Shown piece by piece: positions 1 to 7,842 of a stretch of DNA of 25,471 nucleotides. The stretch is from CAISIP01 sp046594635 (GTDB taxonomy: Bacteria > Pseudomonadota > Gammaproteobacteria > Burkholderiales > Burkholderiaceae_C). Position 1 is the stretch's first letter; every line of letters starts with the position of its first letter. A program made the position numbers and the translations under genes. The notes under the pieces were generated by a model that saw only the letters and a program-made list of their open reading frames with translations, was not told where the DNA came from and did not search any database. The stretch spans positions 1-25,471 of the forward strand of contig JBKJRR010000446.1 of assembly GCA_046594635.1 (NCBI GenBank), in the 5' to 3' direction.

Positions 1-183
1 GAGGTGCTGGCGAAGCAAAAAGACATTGCCGCCGGCCGCTTGCATCCGTTCCAGGCACGGCAGGCGGTGCTGGACACGAACGGACGCATCGTCATTGCAG
101 CCGGTCAGAGTCTGGGGGACGCGCAAATACTGGCGATGGATTTTCTGGTGCAGGGGGTGCTGGCGCCACCGCTGCGTCCTTGA
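1..183 (+). CDS. BMP-family ABC transporter substrate-binding protein, C-terminal fragment
   Basis: This is the last 60 codons of a gene whose start lies before the window; frame 1 is open from base 1 to a TGA at 181-183. The peptide contains the end signature of the BMP/Med/PnrA-type basic membrane lipoprotein family: a 'G-LHPF' turn, then 'G-RIVIAAGQSL-D', then an 'M-FLVQGV' helix close to the stop. Proteins of this family bind nucleosides outside the cytoplasmic membrane and pass them to an ABC permease. The next gene encodes guanine deaminase, which fits a purine or nucleoside uptake and degradation cluster. The permease and ATPase genes would be upstream and are not visible. The family call rests on a short tail only. 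Confidence 0.72.
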   Translation, partial: EVLAKQKDIAAGRLHPFQARQAVLDTNGRIVIAAGQSLGDAQILAMDFLVQGVLAPPLRP

Positions 184-294
184 GGGTTTGGCCTTGCCTG
201 GCGGCACGGATGCAGTGACGCACGCAGCATGGCATGGACGGTATGTCGGTTGCCGTATGAGACGCCGCCATTTCTTGGGTAAGCTCTCACCATC

Positions 295-1578
295 ATGAAA
301 GCCTACCGCGCCGCCATTTTGCGATTTGATGAACAGGGCCAGGCCCAGTTCGACAAGGATGGCCTGCTGGTGGTCGGTTTCGACGACTCGGCGACCGAGC
401 GGGTGTTGGCCGTGGGTGCCTACGATGGTTTGATCGATCAGTATGCGCAGGTTCCGCTTGAACACCTGACCGGACGCATCATCGCGCCCGGTTTTGTTGA
501 CATGCATGTGCATTTTCCGCAGATTGACGTCATGGGTTCGCCTGCCAGCGGCCTGTTGCCCTGGCTCGAAAACTACACCTTTCCGCAGGAAGCGCGGTTT
601 GCCGACGCTGAGCACAGCACGGACGCTGCGCAGTTTTTTCTGACCGAACTGGTGCGCAACGGTGTGACGACCGCGCTGACGTTTGCCACCTCGCACCCGG
701 TATCGGTTGAGGCATTTTTTGCCGAAGCCGCGCGCCGGTGCATGCGCATGATCTGCGGCAAGGTGTTGCAGGACCGGCATTCGCCCGACGGTGTGCGCGA
801 CACTACGGAACAAAGCCTGCTCGACACCGAGGCGCTGATCCGGCGCTGGCATGGCAAGGGACGGCTGGGGTATGCGATCACACCGCGGTTTGCGCCCAGT
901 TGCAGCCAAGCCCAGTTGCGCGGTGCCGGTGAACTGGCCGCGCGCTACCCGGACGTCTGGATCCAGTCGCATGTGGCCGAAAACCTGGACGAAGTCACCT
1001 GGGCCCGTGAGCTGTTTCCGCAATCGCGTTCCTATCTTGCGGTGTACGACGACTTCGGCCTGATGCGCGAACGGGCGATTTACGCGCATTGCATCCATTT
1101 CGACGACGACGATCGTGCCTTGATGCGCGACACCGGTTCAGCTGCCGCCATCAGCCCGACAAGCAACCTGTTTCTGGGCAGCGGCTTCTTCGACTACGCC
1201 AGCGCGGACCGGGTTGGATTTCGCTATGGGCTGGCCAGCGACGTCGGTGGCGGCACCTCGTTGTCGCCGTTCCACACCATGCTGGCGGCGTATTGCGTCG
1301 GGCGGGAAGGGCAGACCAAGACCGGCCTGAGCCTGACGCCGCAGCAACTGTGGTGGCAACACACGGCCGGGGCGGCGCAGGCACTGGGAATCCAGGGGGT
1401 GGTCGGCAATCTGCAGCCCGGCTGCGAGGCCGATTTCATCGTGCTCGACCCGCGCTGTACGGCGCTGATGGAGCGGCGCACCAGTCAGGCCGGCAATCTG
1501 GACGAGTTGCTGTTTGCCATGATTGTGCTGGGCGACGACCGGCTGGTGCAACGCACCGTGATCGCTGCTGCCGCCTGA
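295..1578 (+). CDS. guaD: Guanine deaminase
   Basis: Hydrolyses guanine to xanthine and ammonia, the entry of guanine into purine breakdown, in the cytosol. The 427-residue protein has the usual length for GuaD. It shows the amidohydrolase metal site: HVH at residues 71-73 inside 'PGFVDMHVHFPQ', the 'SHVAEN' motif at 225-230, 'HCIHFDDDD' at 265-273, and 'SDVGGGTSLSPF' at 315-326, which carries the last metal-binding Asp. 'ITPRFAPSCS' at 195-204 is also typical of guanine deaminases rather than other amidohydrolases. The ATG at 295 is followed by the conserved beta-strand start. The gene lies 111 bp after a BMP-family transporter protein, consistent with a nucleobase scavenging locus. No xanthine dehydrogenase gene is visible in the window. 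Confidence 0.95.
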   Translation: MKAYRAAILRFDEQGQAQFDKDGLLVVGFDDSATERVLAVGAYDGLIDQYAQVPLEHLTGRIIAPGFVDMHVHFPQIDVMGSPASGLLPWLENYTFPQEARFADAEHSTDAAQFFLTELVRNGVTTALTFATSHPVSVEAFFAEAARRCMRMICGKVLQDRHSPDGVRDTTEQSLLDTEALIRRWHGKGRLGYAITPRFAPSCSQAQLRGAGELAARYPDVWIQSHVAENLDEVTWARELFPQSRSYLAVYDDFGLMRERAIYAHCIHFDDDDRALMRDTGSAAAISPTSNLFLGSGFFDYASADRVGFRYGLASDVGGGTSLSPFHTMLAAYCVGREGQTKTGLSLTPQQLWWQHTAGAAQALGIQGVVGNLQPGCEADFIVLDPRCTALMERRTSQAGNLDELLFAMIVLGDDRLVQRTVIAAAA

Positions 1579-1663
1579 AAAACCGTTGGGATAACTGCGT
1601 GGCGGGGCGGTGCTTACACGCCTTGCCCCAGGGTATGCCGATGGGCACCGCGGTCAGTGTTCC

Positions 1664-1669
1664 TACAAT
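1664..1669 (+). promoter_or_regulatory. Possible -10 box upstream of dcd
   Basis: TACAAT matches the sigma-70 -10 consensus at five of six positions and lies 35 bases before the dcd ATG. No convincing -35 hexamer is found 16-18 bases upstream, so this is a weak candidate only. Confidence 0.3.
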
Positions 1670-1704
1670 CGTCGGTCCATCGACCAGACTTCCGGAACCC
1701 CAGC

Positions 1705-2271
1705 ATGACCATCAAGAGTGACAAATGGATCCGCCACATGGCGCAGACCACCGGCATGATCGAGCCGTTCGAGCCCGGACAGATCCGCGAGCGCGATGGC
1801 AACAAGATCATCAGTTACGGCACCAGCAGCTATGGGTATGACATCCGCTGTGCGCCGGAATTCAAGGTGTTCACCAATATCCACAGCACCGTTGTCGACC
1901 CGAAGAACTTCGATGCCAAGAGTTTTGTCGATTTCAACGACGATGTGTGCATCATTCCGCCCAACAGCTTCGCGCTTGCACGTACGCTGGAGTATTTCCG
2001 CATACCGCGCAATGTGCTGACCATCTGTCTGGGCAAGAGCACCTACGCGCGTTGCGGCATCATCGTCAACGTGACGCCGTTCGAGCCCGAGTGGGAGGGT
2101 TACGTGACGCTGGAATTTTCCAACACGACACCACTGCCGGCCAAGATCTACGCTGGTGAAGGTTGCGCCCAGGTGCTGTTCTTCGAGAGCGACGAAGCCT
2201 GCGAAGTCAGCTACAAGGACCGGGGTGGCAAGTACCAGGGGCAACAAGGAGTGACCCTGCCACGCGCCTGA
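1705..2271 (+). CDS. dcd: dCTP deaminase
   Basis: Deaminates dCTP to dUTP, the main route to dTMP precursors in many Gram-negative bacteria; it acts as a homotrimer in the cytosol. The ATG at 1705 gives 188 residues, the standard proteobacterial length, and the classical start 'MTIKSDKWIR'. An in-frame ATG at 1657 would add 16 non-conserved residues and was rejected. Visible family blocks are 'SSYGYDIR' (41-48), 'GKSTYAR' (110-116) with the nucleotide-binding Ser and Arg, and 'EGYVTLEFSN' (131-140) with the catalytic Glu at about 137. The short C-terminal 'GKYQGQQGVTLPR' closes over the triphosphate in known structures. It is a single-gene unit, 126 bp after guaD and tail-to-tail with pcp. 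Confidence 0.96.
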   Translation: MTIKSDKWIRHMAQTTGMIEPFEPGQIRERDGNKIISYGTSSYGYDIRCAPEFKVFTNIHSTVVDPKNFDAKSFVDFNDDVCIIPPNSFALARTLEYFRIPRNVLTICLGKSTYARCGIIVNVTPFEPEWEGYVTLEFSNTTPLPAKIYAGEGCAQVLFFESDEACEVSYKDRGGKYQGQQGVTLPRA

Positions 2272-2295
2272 GCACGCTGCCAGGACGCTGGCGCG

Positions 2296-3006
2296 TCAGG
2301 ATGTGGTGCCCGCGGCGATCTTGACGTCCTGGGTCGTCGCCAGCGCGCTGTTGATGGCGATGCGCAGGCCCTTTTGCATGTCCGCCAGGCCCATGACCTG
2401 GCCGTCAACGGGGGTCAGGCCCGGCAGATGGATGAACCCGCCACGCACGCCGATGAGCGCACGGCGCCGTTGCAGATCGTGCATCAGGCCGTAGAACAAG
2501 TGGTTGCAGACAAAAGTGCCGGCAGTCTGCGATACCTCGGCCGGCAGGCCGGCCTCGGTCAGGTCGCGCAGCATCGCCTTGATCGGCAAGCTGGTGAAGT
2601 AGGCGGGTTGGCCGCCGCTGACCACCGGCTTGTCGATGGGTTTTGCGCCGGCATTGTCCGCAATGCGGGCATCGGCGATGTTGATCGCAATGCGCTCGAG
2701 CGAGATAGCCCGGCGACCTGTCGCCTGACCCACGCAGATGACCAGGGCCGGATGGTGTTCGCGCACCAGATCCATCAGCTGCTCGTGAGACGCATCGAAA
2801 GTGACCGGCAATTGCGCGCAGACAATCGCGTGGCCGCTGATATGCTCGCCATGCAGCGCTTGCACGGCTTCCCAACTGGAATTGACGGCCTCACCGTCGA
2901 AAGGCGCAAAACCGGTCAACAAGACCGTGGCGCGGGGTGCCGCGTGATTGGAAGTAGAGGCGAGGCGACCCTGGTGGGTACTCTGCGCCACTGGTTTTCT
3001 TAACAT
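2296..3006 (-). CDS. pcp: Pyroglutamyl-peptidase I (pyrrolidone-carboxylate peptidase)
   Basis: A cytosolic cysteine peptidase (family C15) that removes N-terminal pyroglutamate from peptides. Counting from the ATG at 3006 (236 residues), the catalytic triad is visible: Glu about 104 in 'GQATGRRAISLERIAIN', Cys 167 in 'AGTFVCNHLFYG' and His 193 in 'GGFIHLP'. The first core strand is 'TVLLTGFAPFDG' at 27-38. About 26 residues precede it, more than in most Pcp proteins, which begin within a few residues of this strand. An in-frame TTG at 3030 would lengthen it further, and a GTG codon lies downstream at residue 6, so the exact start is uncertain. The gene is divergent from the YpfJ-type protease gene, with 41 bp between starts. 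Confidence 0.92.
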   Translation of the reverse strand: MLRKPVAQSTHQGRLASTSNHAAPRATVLLTGFAPFDGEAVNSSWEAVQALHGEHISGHAIVCAQLPVTFDASHEQLMDLVREHHPALVICVGQATGRRAISLERIAINIADARIADNAGAKPIDKPVVSGGQPAYFTSLPIKAMLRDLTEAGLPAEVSQTAGTFVCNHLFYGLMHDLQRRRALIGVRGGFIHLPGLTPVDGQVMGLADMQKGLRIAINSALATTQDVKIAAGTTS

Positions 3007-3037
3007 GGCGGCAATGTAACGCGAATTCAATCGCGTC

Positions 3038-3043
3038 AGGAGG
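3038..3043 (+). promoter_or_regulatory. Strong Shine-Dalgarno of the ypfJ-type gene
   Basis: A perfect AGGAGG ends four bases before the ATG at 3048 and fixes that start. Confidence 0.8.
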
Positions 3044-3047
3044 ATTC

Positions 3048-3923
3048 ATGAAATGGGAAGGTAACCGACAGTCAGAAAACGTCGAGGACCGGCGCGGTGC
3101 GGCTGGCGGTGGTGGGCGGGGCTTGCCGGGTGGTCGTGGCCTGGGCATCGGCACCATCGTCATCGCGCTGGTCGGCGGGTGGATCTTCGGCATCAATCCG
3201 ATGACCATTTTGAGTGCGCTCAGCGGTGGCGAAGGGGCGGTCGTTCAGCAGCAGGCGCCGCAGGCCCAAACGCCGGCCGACGACACCATGTCGCGTTTCG
3301 TGTCTACCGTGCTCGCGGACACGGAGGATGTATGGAAGCAGCAGTTCAGTCAGGGCGGTGCGCAATACCAGGAACCGCGACTGGTGCTTTACAGGGGTAT
3401 GACGCCCACCGCCTGTGGCACCGGCCAGTCGGCCATGGGGCCGTTTTATTGCCCGGGAGACCAGAAGGTCTATATCGACCTGGCCTTTTATGAAACCCTG
3501 CGCGATCGGATGGGCGCGCCAGGTGATTTTGCGCAGGCCTATGTGATCGCCCATGAGGTCGGTCACCACGTGCAGAATCTGCTGGGCATCACCGCGAAAA
3601 TGGAGCAGGCGCGTGAACGCGTCAGTCGCACCGAATACAACGCCTTGAGTGTGCGGCTGGAATTGCAGGCCGATTGCCTGGCCGGCGTCTGGGCCCACCA
3701 TGCGCAGCGGTCGCGTCAGATCCTGGAGCGAGGCGACGTGGAGGAGGCGATGAATGCGGCTGCGCGCATCGGCGACGACGCGTTGCAGCGCGCGGGTGGT
3801 GGCGCGGTGGTGCCCGAAAGCTTTACGCATGGAACCAGTGCCCAGCGTCAGCGCTGGTTCGACATGGGGCTGCAGGGCGGCTCGATCAAGGGCTGCGACA
3901 GCTTCTCGGCGCGCAGTCTTTAG
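3048..3923 (+). CDS. ypfJ: YpfJ-type (KPN_02809 family) zinc metallopeptidase
   Basis: Predicted membrane-anchored neutral zinc metallopeptidase; the physiological substrate is not established. The 291-residue protein starts with the family signature 'MKWEGNRQSENVEDRRG', followed by a Gly-rich linker. One transmembrane helix lies at about 32-49 ('LGIGTIVIALVGGWIFGI'), then a Gln/Ala-rich linker, then the peptidase domain. The zinc site is HEVGHH at 169-174, with downstream 'ELQADCLAGVW' (205-215) carrying the probable third ligand. An AGGAGG ribosome site ends four bases before the ATG. The topology suggests the catalytic domain is periplasmic, which is inference. It stands alone, divergent from pcp and upstream of the rhlE-type gene. 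Confidence 0.93.
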   Translation: MKWEGNRQSENVEDRRGAAGGGGRGLPGGRGLGIGTIVIALVGGWIFGINPMTILSALSGGEGAVVQQQAPQAQTPADDTMSRFVSTVLADTEDVWKQQFSQGGAQYQEPRLVLYRGMTPTACGTGQSAMGPFYCPGDQKVYIDLAFYETLRDRMGAPGDFAQAYVIAHEVGHHVQNLLGITAKMEQARERVSRTEYNALSVRLELQADCLAGVWAHHAQRSRQILERGDVEEAMNAAARIGDDALQRAGGGAVVPESFTHGTSAQRQRWFDMGLQGGSIKGCDSFSARSL

Positions 3924-3953
3924 CCTGTTTTTCGGGGCTTTTCCCAATGAGGG

Positions 3954-3959
3954 GATAAT
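3954..3959 (+). promoter_or_regulatory. Possible -10 box upstream of the rhlE-type helicase gene
   Basis: GATAAT matches the sigma-70 -10 consensus at five of six positions, 79 bases upstream of the helicase ATG. The hexamer 17 bases upstream is only a weak -35. If used, it would give a leader of about 70 bases. Confidence 0.3.
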
Positions 3960-4038
3960 GGTCGCTTGCCCAAGTACTGGGCACCACCCGCTCAGGCGCC
4001 CAAAACAGGCCCTCGGGCACGTCAGCGCACAGGTATAG

Positions 4039-5556
4039 ATGACAGCACCCGCCACCCCTCTTCGGATTGATTCCTTCGCGCAACTGCAATTGGCAGAACC
4101 CCTGACCAGAGCCGTTGCCGAACTGGGCTACGAGAACATGACGCCGATCCAGGCGCAGGCCATCCCCCAGGTTTTGCAGGGTCTGGACGTGATGGGCGCA
4201 GCCCAGACCGGTACCGGCAAGACCGCAGCGTTCTCGTTGCCTCTGCTCCAGCGCATGCTGGCCCATGAAAACGCGTCCACATCGCCGGCGCGCCATCCGG
4301 TACGGGCACTGGTGTTGTTGCCCACGCGCGAGTTGGCCGATCAGGTGGCGCAGGCCATCAAGTCCTACGCCAAATACACCCAGCTGCGCTGCACCGTGGT
4401 GTTCGGCGGCATGGACATGAAGCCGCAGACGGCCGAGCTCAAGCGCGGTGTTGAGATCCTGGTGGCCACGCCAGGCCGACTGCTGGACCATATTGAAGCC
4501 AAGAACACGGTGCTCAACCAGGTTGAATACGTGGTGCTCGACGAGGCCGACCGCATGCTGGATATCGGTTTCCTGCCCGACCTGCAGCGCATATTGAGTT
4601 ACCTGCCCAAGCAGCGCACCACGCTGCTGTTCTCCGCCACTTTTTCGCCCGAGATCAAACGGCTGGCCAGCAGTTACCTGCAAAATCCGGTGACGATCGA
4701 AGTGGCGCGACCGAACGCCGCAGCATCGACGGTCGAGCAGCACTTCTACAGCGTGGGCGACGATGACAAGCGCCACGCACTGCACCAATTGCTGCGCCGG
4801 CACGCGGTGAAGCAGGCCTTCGTCTTCGTGAACAGCAAGCTTGGCTGTGCCCGACTGGCGCGTTCCCTTGAACGCGAAGGCCTCAACACCACTGCGTTGC
4901 ACGGCGACAAGAGCCAGGACGAGCGGCTCAAGGCGCTCGACGCATTCAAGCAGGGCGAGGTTGATCTATTGGTGTGTACCGATGTCGCGGCCCGCGGGCT
5001 CGACATCAAGGACGTGCCGGCTGTGTTCAACTTCGACATCCCGTTCAACGCCGAAGACTATATCCACCGTATCGGTCGCACCGGCCGTGCCGGCGCCTCG
5101 GGTCTGGCGGTCACCTTTGTCACGCGCAGTGATGCGCGTCTGGTGGCCGACCTGGAAAAACTGCTCAAGGCCAAGCTCGAAATCGAACCGATCGAGTTCG
5201 ATGAAGACAAACCCGACATCCGCCGCCAGGGTCGTATCAATGATGGCCGGCGCATGTACAACGCCGAAGAAGTGCCGGCTGAGCCGCGTGCGGCTGGCCG
5301 TGCATCGCGTCCCGAGGGCGATGCGCCGCGCCGCGAGCGTGCGCCACGACTCGATCTGGTGCGTCCGCCGAAGGTTTCGCGCGATCCGTTCTTCGACAAG
5401 CCTTACGAGGAACCCGCGGCCACCGATGCGCCTGCGTGGGAAGCGGCCAGTCCGACCCCGGTGCGCAGTATTTCGGCCAATATCAAATCCCGGCGCCGGG
5501 TTGCGGCGCTGTTCAAGCCGGAAGTTCCGGCGCCAGAAACCGAAAGCCAGTCCTGA
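4039..5556 (+). CDS. rhlE: RhlE-type DEAD-box ATP-dependent RNA helicase
   Basis: ATP-driven RNA unwinding enzyme; RhlE-type helicases act in ribosome assembly and RNA turnover. All the standard motifs are visible in the 505-residue protein: Q motif around 'MTPIQAQAIP' (34-43), motif I 'AQTGTGKT' (55-62), Ia 'PTRELA' (95-100), Ib 'TPGRLLD' (144-150), II 'DEAD' (168-171), III 'SAT' (199-201), and VI 'HRIGRTGR' (343-350). From about residue 390 there is a low-complexity, Arg/Pro/Glu-rich tail of about 115 residues, typical of RhlE proteins, that probably contacts RNA or partners. I chose ATG 4039. The gene is monocistronic and meets apaH tail-to-tail 33 bp downstream. RhlE is the closest subfamily; CsdA/DeaD and SrmB are less likely because the CsdA-type C-terminal domain is absent. 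Confidence 0.93.
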   Translation: MTAPATPLRIDSFAQLQLAEPLTRAVAELGYENMTPIQAQAIPQVLQGLDVMGAAQTGTGKTAAFSLPLLQRMLAHENASTSPARHPVRALVLLPTRELADQVAQAIKSYAKYTQLRCTVVFGGMDMKPQTAELKRGVEILVATPGRLLDHIEAKNTVLNQVEYVVLDEADRMLDIGFLPDLQRILSYLPKQRTTLLFSATFSPEIKRLASSYLQNPVTIEVARPNAAASTVEQHFYSVGDDDKRHALHQLLRRHAVKQAFVFVNSKLGCARLARSLEREGLNTTALHGDKSQDERLKALDAFKQGEVDLLVCTDVAARGLDIKDVPAVFNFDIPFNAEDYIHRIGRTGRAGASGLAVTFVTRSDARLVADLEKLLKAKLEIEPIEFDEDKPDIRRQGRINDGRRMYNAEEVPAEPRAAGRASRPEGDAPRRERAPRLDLVRPPKVSRDPFFDKPYEEPAATDAPAWEAASPTPVRSISANIKSRRRVAALFKPEVPAPETESQS

Positions 5557-5562
5557 CCCTGT

Positions 5563-5606
5563 GCCGGTAGCCGCTTACTCGGTGGCCTATTACCGGCCGG
5601 GTTTTT
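5563..5606 (+). terminator. Possible terminator between rhlE and apaH
   Basis: GCCGGTA at 5563-5569 pairs perfectly with TACCGGC at 5591-5597 across a 21-base loop that holds a small inner CCG/CGG pairing. It is followed at 5602-5606 by TTTTT. It begins just after the rhlE-type stop codon and runs into the 3' end of the convergent apaH gene. The loop is long, so efficiency is uncertain. Confidence 0.42.
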
Positions 5607-6447
5607 GTGCCTGGTCGCAAGCCACCCGTACCAGTTCGGTGTCAAAGCCCCGGCCCGGACCCAGCGGGCTGATGCGCGCCGCACTGAGTTGACCACCCCA
5701 GACGCAGCCGGAATCGAGCGACAACACGTCGTCACGTCCAAGCCAGCCCAATGTTGACCAGTGTCCGAATGCCACCGTCACGTCTGCGCTGCGCCGCCCC
5801 GGGGCGTCGAACCAGGGCCAGAACCCTTGCGGCGCCGCATCGGCGCTGTCCTTGGTGGCGAACTCCATGCGGTCGTCGGCCGTGCAAAAACGCAGGCGCG
5901 TCAACACATTGACGATGGCGCGCAGTCGCGCGACGCCCTGCAGCGTGTCCGACCACTGCGTCGGCGTGTCGGCGTACATCTGGCTCAGGAAGTCGCCGAA
6001 TCCGGGCCCGGACATCATCTGCGCCACTTCGCCGGCCAAAACCATGGTCTGGTCGGCGGTCCAGGACGGTAACAGGCCGGCATGCACCATCAACAACTCG
6101 CTGCCGTCGATAGACTCGCGCAGCGCCAGTGGCTGATGGCGCAGCCATGCCAACAGGGCTGCCCGTTCAGGCGATGCCAGGATCGCGTCCAGCGTGTCTT
6201 TGCGATGGGGCAGGCGTACGCCATGTGCGATGGCCAGCAGATGCAGGTCGTGGTTGCCCAGCACGCAACGCGCTGCGCCGCCCAGGCGCATCGCCCGGTG
6301 CAATACGGCCAGTGAATCCGGTCCGCGATTGACCAGATCGCCCAGCAACACCAGGCGGTCGCGGCTCGCCGAGAAGCCGATTTCATCCAGCAGGCGCTGC
6401 AACGCGTTATCGCAGCCTTGCACATCGCCGATCAGGTAAAGTCCCAT
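5590..6447 (-). CDS. apaH: Bis(5'-nucleosyl)-tetraphosphatase, symmetrical
   Basis: Cleaves Ap4A symmetrically to two ADP and can remove Np4 caps from bacterial RNA; cytosolic, metal dependent. The ATG at 6447 gives 285 residues, close to the usual 270-280, and starts directly at the family N-terminus 'MGLYLIGDVQGC'. Metallophosphatase motifs are GDVQG (7-11), GDLVNRGP (36-43) and GNHD (64-67). Downstream 'MVHAGLLPSW' and 'FGHWSTLGW' supply the remaining metal ligands, and 'LDSGCVWGGQL' near the end is a strong ApaH signature. The frame stays open upstream to 7155, but that part is antisense to the next gene and carries no ApaH homology. The start codon is only 24 bp from that of the divergent CorC-type gene. 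Confidence 0.95.
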   Translation of the reverse strand: MGLYLIGDVQGCDNALQRLLDEIGFSASRDRLVLLGDLVNRGPDSLAVLHRAMRLGGAARCVLGNHDLHLLAIAHGVRLPHRKDTLDAILASPERAALLAWLRHQPLALRESIDGSELLMVHAGLLPSWTADQTMVLAGEVAQMMSGPGFGDFLSQMYADTPTQWSDTLQGVARLRAIVNVLTRLRFCTADDRMEFATKDSADAAPQGFWPWFDAPGRRSADVTVAFGHWSTLGWLGRDDVLSLDSGCVWGGQLSAARISPLGPGRGFDTELVRVACDQAQKPGR

Positions 6448-6471
6448 AGTGTTGATTTTGATGCCGGATTC

Positions 6472-7791
6472 ATGGATGTATTGCTGATTGCCCTGTTGAC
6501 CCTTATCAACGGGGTTTTTGCAATGTCCGAACTCGCGCTCACGGCCAGCCGCAGGGCGCGGCTGATGAGCATGTCCGACGACGGCGACCATGGTGCCACG
6601 GCGGCTTTGTTGCTGCTGGAGAATCCGACCCGCTTCCTGTCGTCGGTGCAGGTCGGCATCACGTCCATCGGCGTGCTCAACGGAATTATTGGCGAGGCAG
6701 CGTTCAGCGATGGACTGTCGCGCTGGCTGCAAGGCTGGCACCTCTCCGTCGGCGCGGCCGACATCACGGCGACGGCACTGGTGGTGACTGTGATCACGTT
6801 CACCACCATCGTTTTCGGTGAGCTGGTACCCAAGCGCATCGGCCAGTTGTATCCCGAGCAGGTGTCGCGCCTGGTTGCACGACCGATGACATGGGTGGCC
6901 AGTGCCGCAAAACCGTTTGTCTGGTTGCTGTCGGCCTGCACGCATGCGGTGCTCAGAATGCTGCGCATCGACAACGCTGGCAGCCGCTCTGTCACCGAGG
7001 CAGAAATCAGTGCCAGCCTGGAAGAGGGTGTGGACGCCGGTGTGATCGAGGAGCAGGAGCGCCAGATGGTGCAGAACGTGTTCCTGCTCGATGACCGGCC
7101 GCTCACGTCGATGATGCTGCCGCGCTCGGACATCATGTGGCTCGATGCCAGCCAATCCGCCGGCCAGATCCTGGAGGCCTTGCGCGAAGGCGGCGCCAAG
7201 CGCGCGTTTTCCTGGTATCCGGTCTGCCGGGGATCACTTGAGAACGTCGTGGGAACCATCAGCCTGGGCAAGCTGATCGAACTCGGTGCCGAGCACAACG
7301 AGCCCATTGTCGACCATGTGCATTCCCCGGTATTCGTGCCCGAGACGCTCTCGGGCATGGAACTGCTTGAGCAGTTCCGCACCAAGACCGCCCGCATGGT
7401 GCTGGTGGTGGACGAATATGGCGAGGTGCAAGGGCTGATCACACCCAACGACATGCTCGAGGCCATCACCGGGGAGTTGCAACCCTACACGCCGGTTGAT
7501 GCCTGGGCCACGCCGCGCGACGACGGCAGCTGGCTGATCGATGGTGCGATGCCGGTCGGTGAATTCAAATCGCGCCTGGACATCGGCGAACTTCCCGACG
7601 AGGAGCGCGGGCGCTACAACACTGTGGCCGGGCTGCTGATGGCGGTGTCTGGCAGCTTGCCGGAGGAAGGCGCAAAAATCGAATGTGCGGGCTGGATGTT
7701 CGAGGTGATCGACCTGGACGGGCGGCGCATCGACAAGTTGCTCGCGACCCGCCTCACCGCGCAGCAGTTGGCCGATTCTGAGGAATCCTGA
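6472..7791 (+). CDS. Hemolysin-family (CNNM/DUF21 + CBS + CorC_HlyC) membrane protein
   Basis: Inner-membrane protein of the CorB/YfjD/TlyC group, linked to magnesium or cobalt transport in studied relatives. From ATG 6472 it has 439 residues. The order is: hydrophobic CNNM/DUF21 domain with about four membrane segments (near 3-20, 58-75, 98-118, 137-160), the conserved 'GELVPKR' at 116-122, a two-CBS regulatory module about 210-335, and a C-terminal CorC_HlyC domain about 350-430 ('DGSWLIDGAMPVGEF...'). An in-frame ATG at 6418 lies inside apaH and would prepend hydrophilic non-family residues, so 6472 is preferred; another at 6523 is possible but would cut the first membrane helix. Despite the family name there is no evidence of haemolysis. 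Confidence 0.9.
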   Translation: MDVLLIALLTLINGVFAMSELALTASRRARLMSMSDDGDHGATAALLLLENPTRFLSSVQVGITSIGVLNGIIGEAAFSDGLSRWLQGWHLSVGAADITATALVVTVITFTTIVFGELVPKRIGQLYPEQVSRLVARPMTWVASAAKPFVWLLSACTHAVLRMLRIDNAGSRSVTEAEISASLEEGVDAGVIEEQERQMVQNVFLLDDRPLTSMMLPRSDIMWLDASQSAGQILEALREGGAKRAFSWYPVCRGSLENVVGTISLGKLIELGAEHNEPIVDHVHSPVFVPETLSGMELLEQFRTKTARMVLVVDEYGEVQGLITPNDMLEAITGELQPYTPVDAWATPRDDGSWLIDGAMPVGEFKSRLDIGELPDEERGRYNTVAGLLMAVSGSLPEEGAKIECAGWMFEVIDLDGRRIDKLLATRLTAQQLADSEES

Positions 7792-7842
7792 CACGGCACG
7801 CGTCAAACGTCCGACGTTGGCGTCGTTGACACGGCGCGGCGC

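Noticed and set aside
3072..4055. A 327-codon minus-strand frame opposite the YpfJ-type gene
   Set aside because: The plus-strand protein has full family motifs; the antisense product is His/Arg-rich without motifs.
6448..7155. Upstream open extension of the apaH frame
   Set aside because: It is antisense to the CorC-type gene, and ApaH homology starts exactly at the ATG at 6447.
7792..7842. Possible terminator between the CorC-type and YdcF-type genes
   Set aside because: Only a broken GTCAA/TTGAC pairing is seen, with no T-run on either side.
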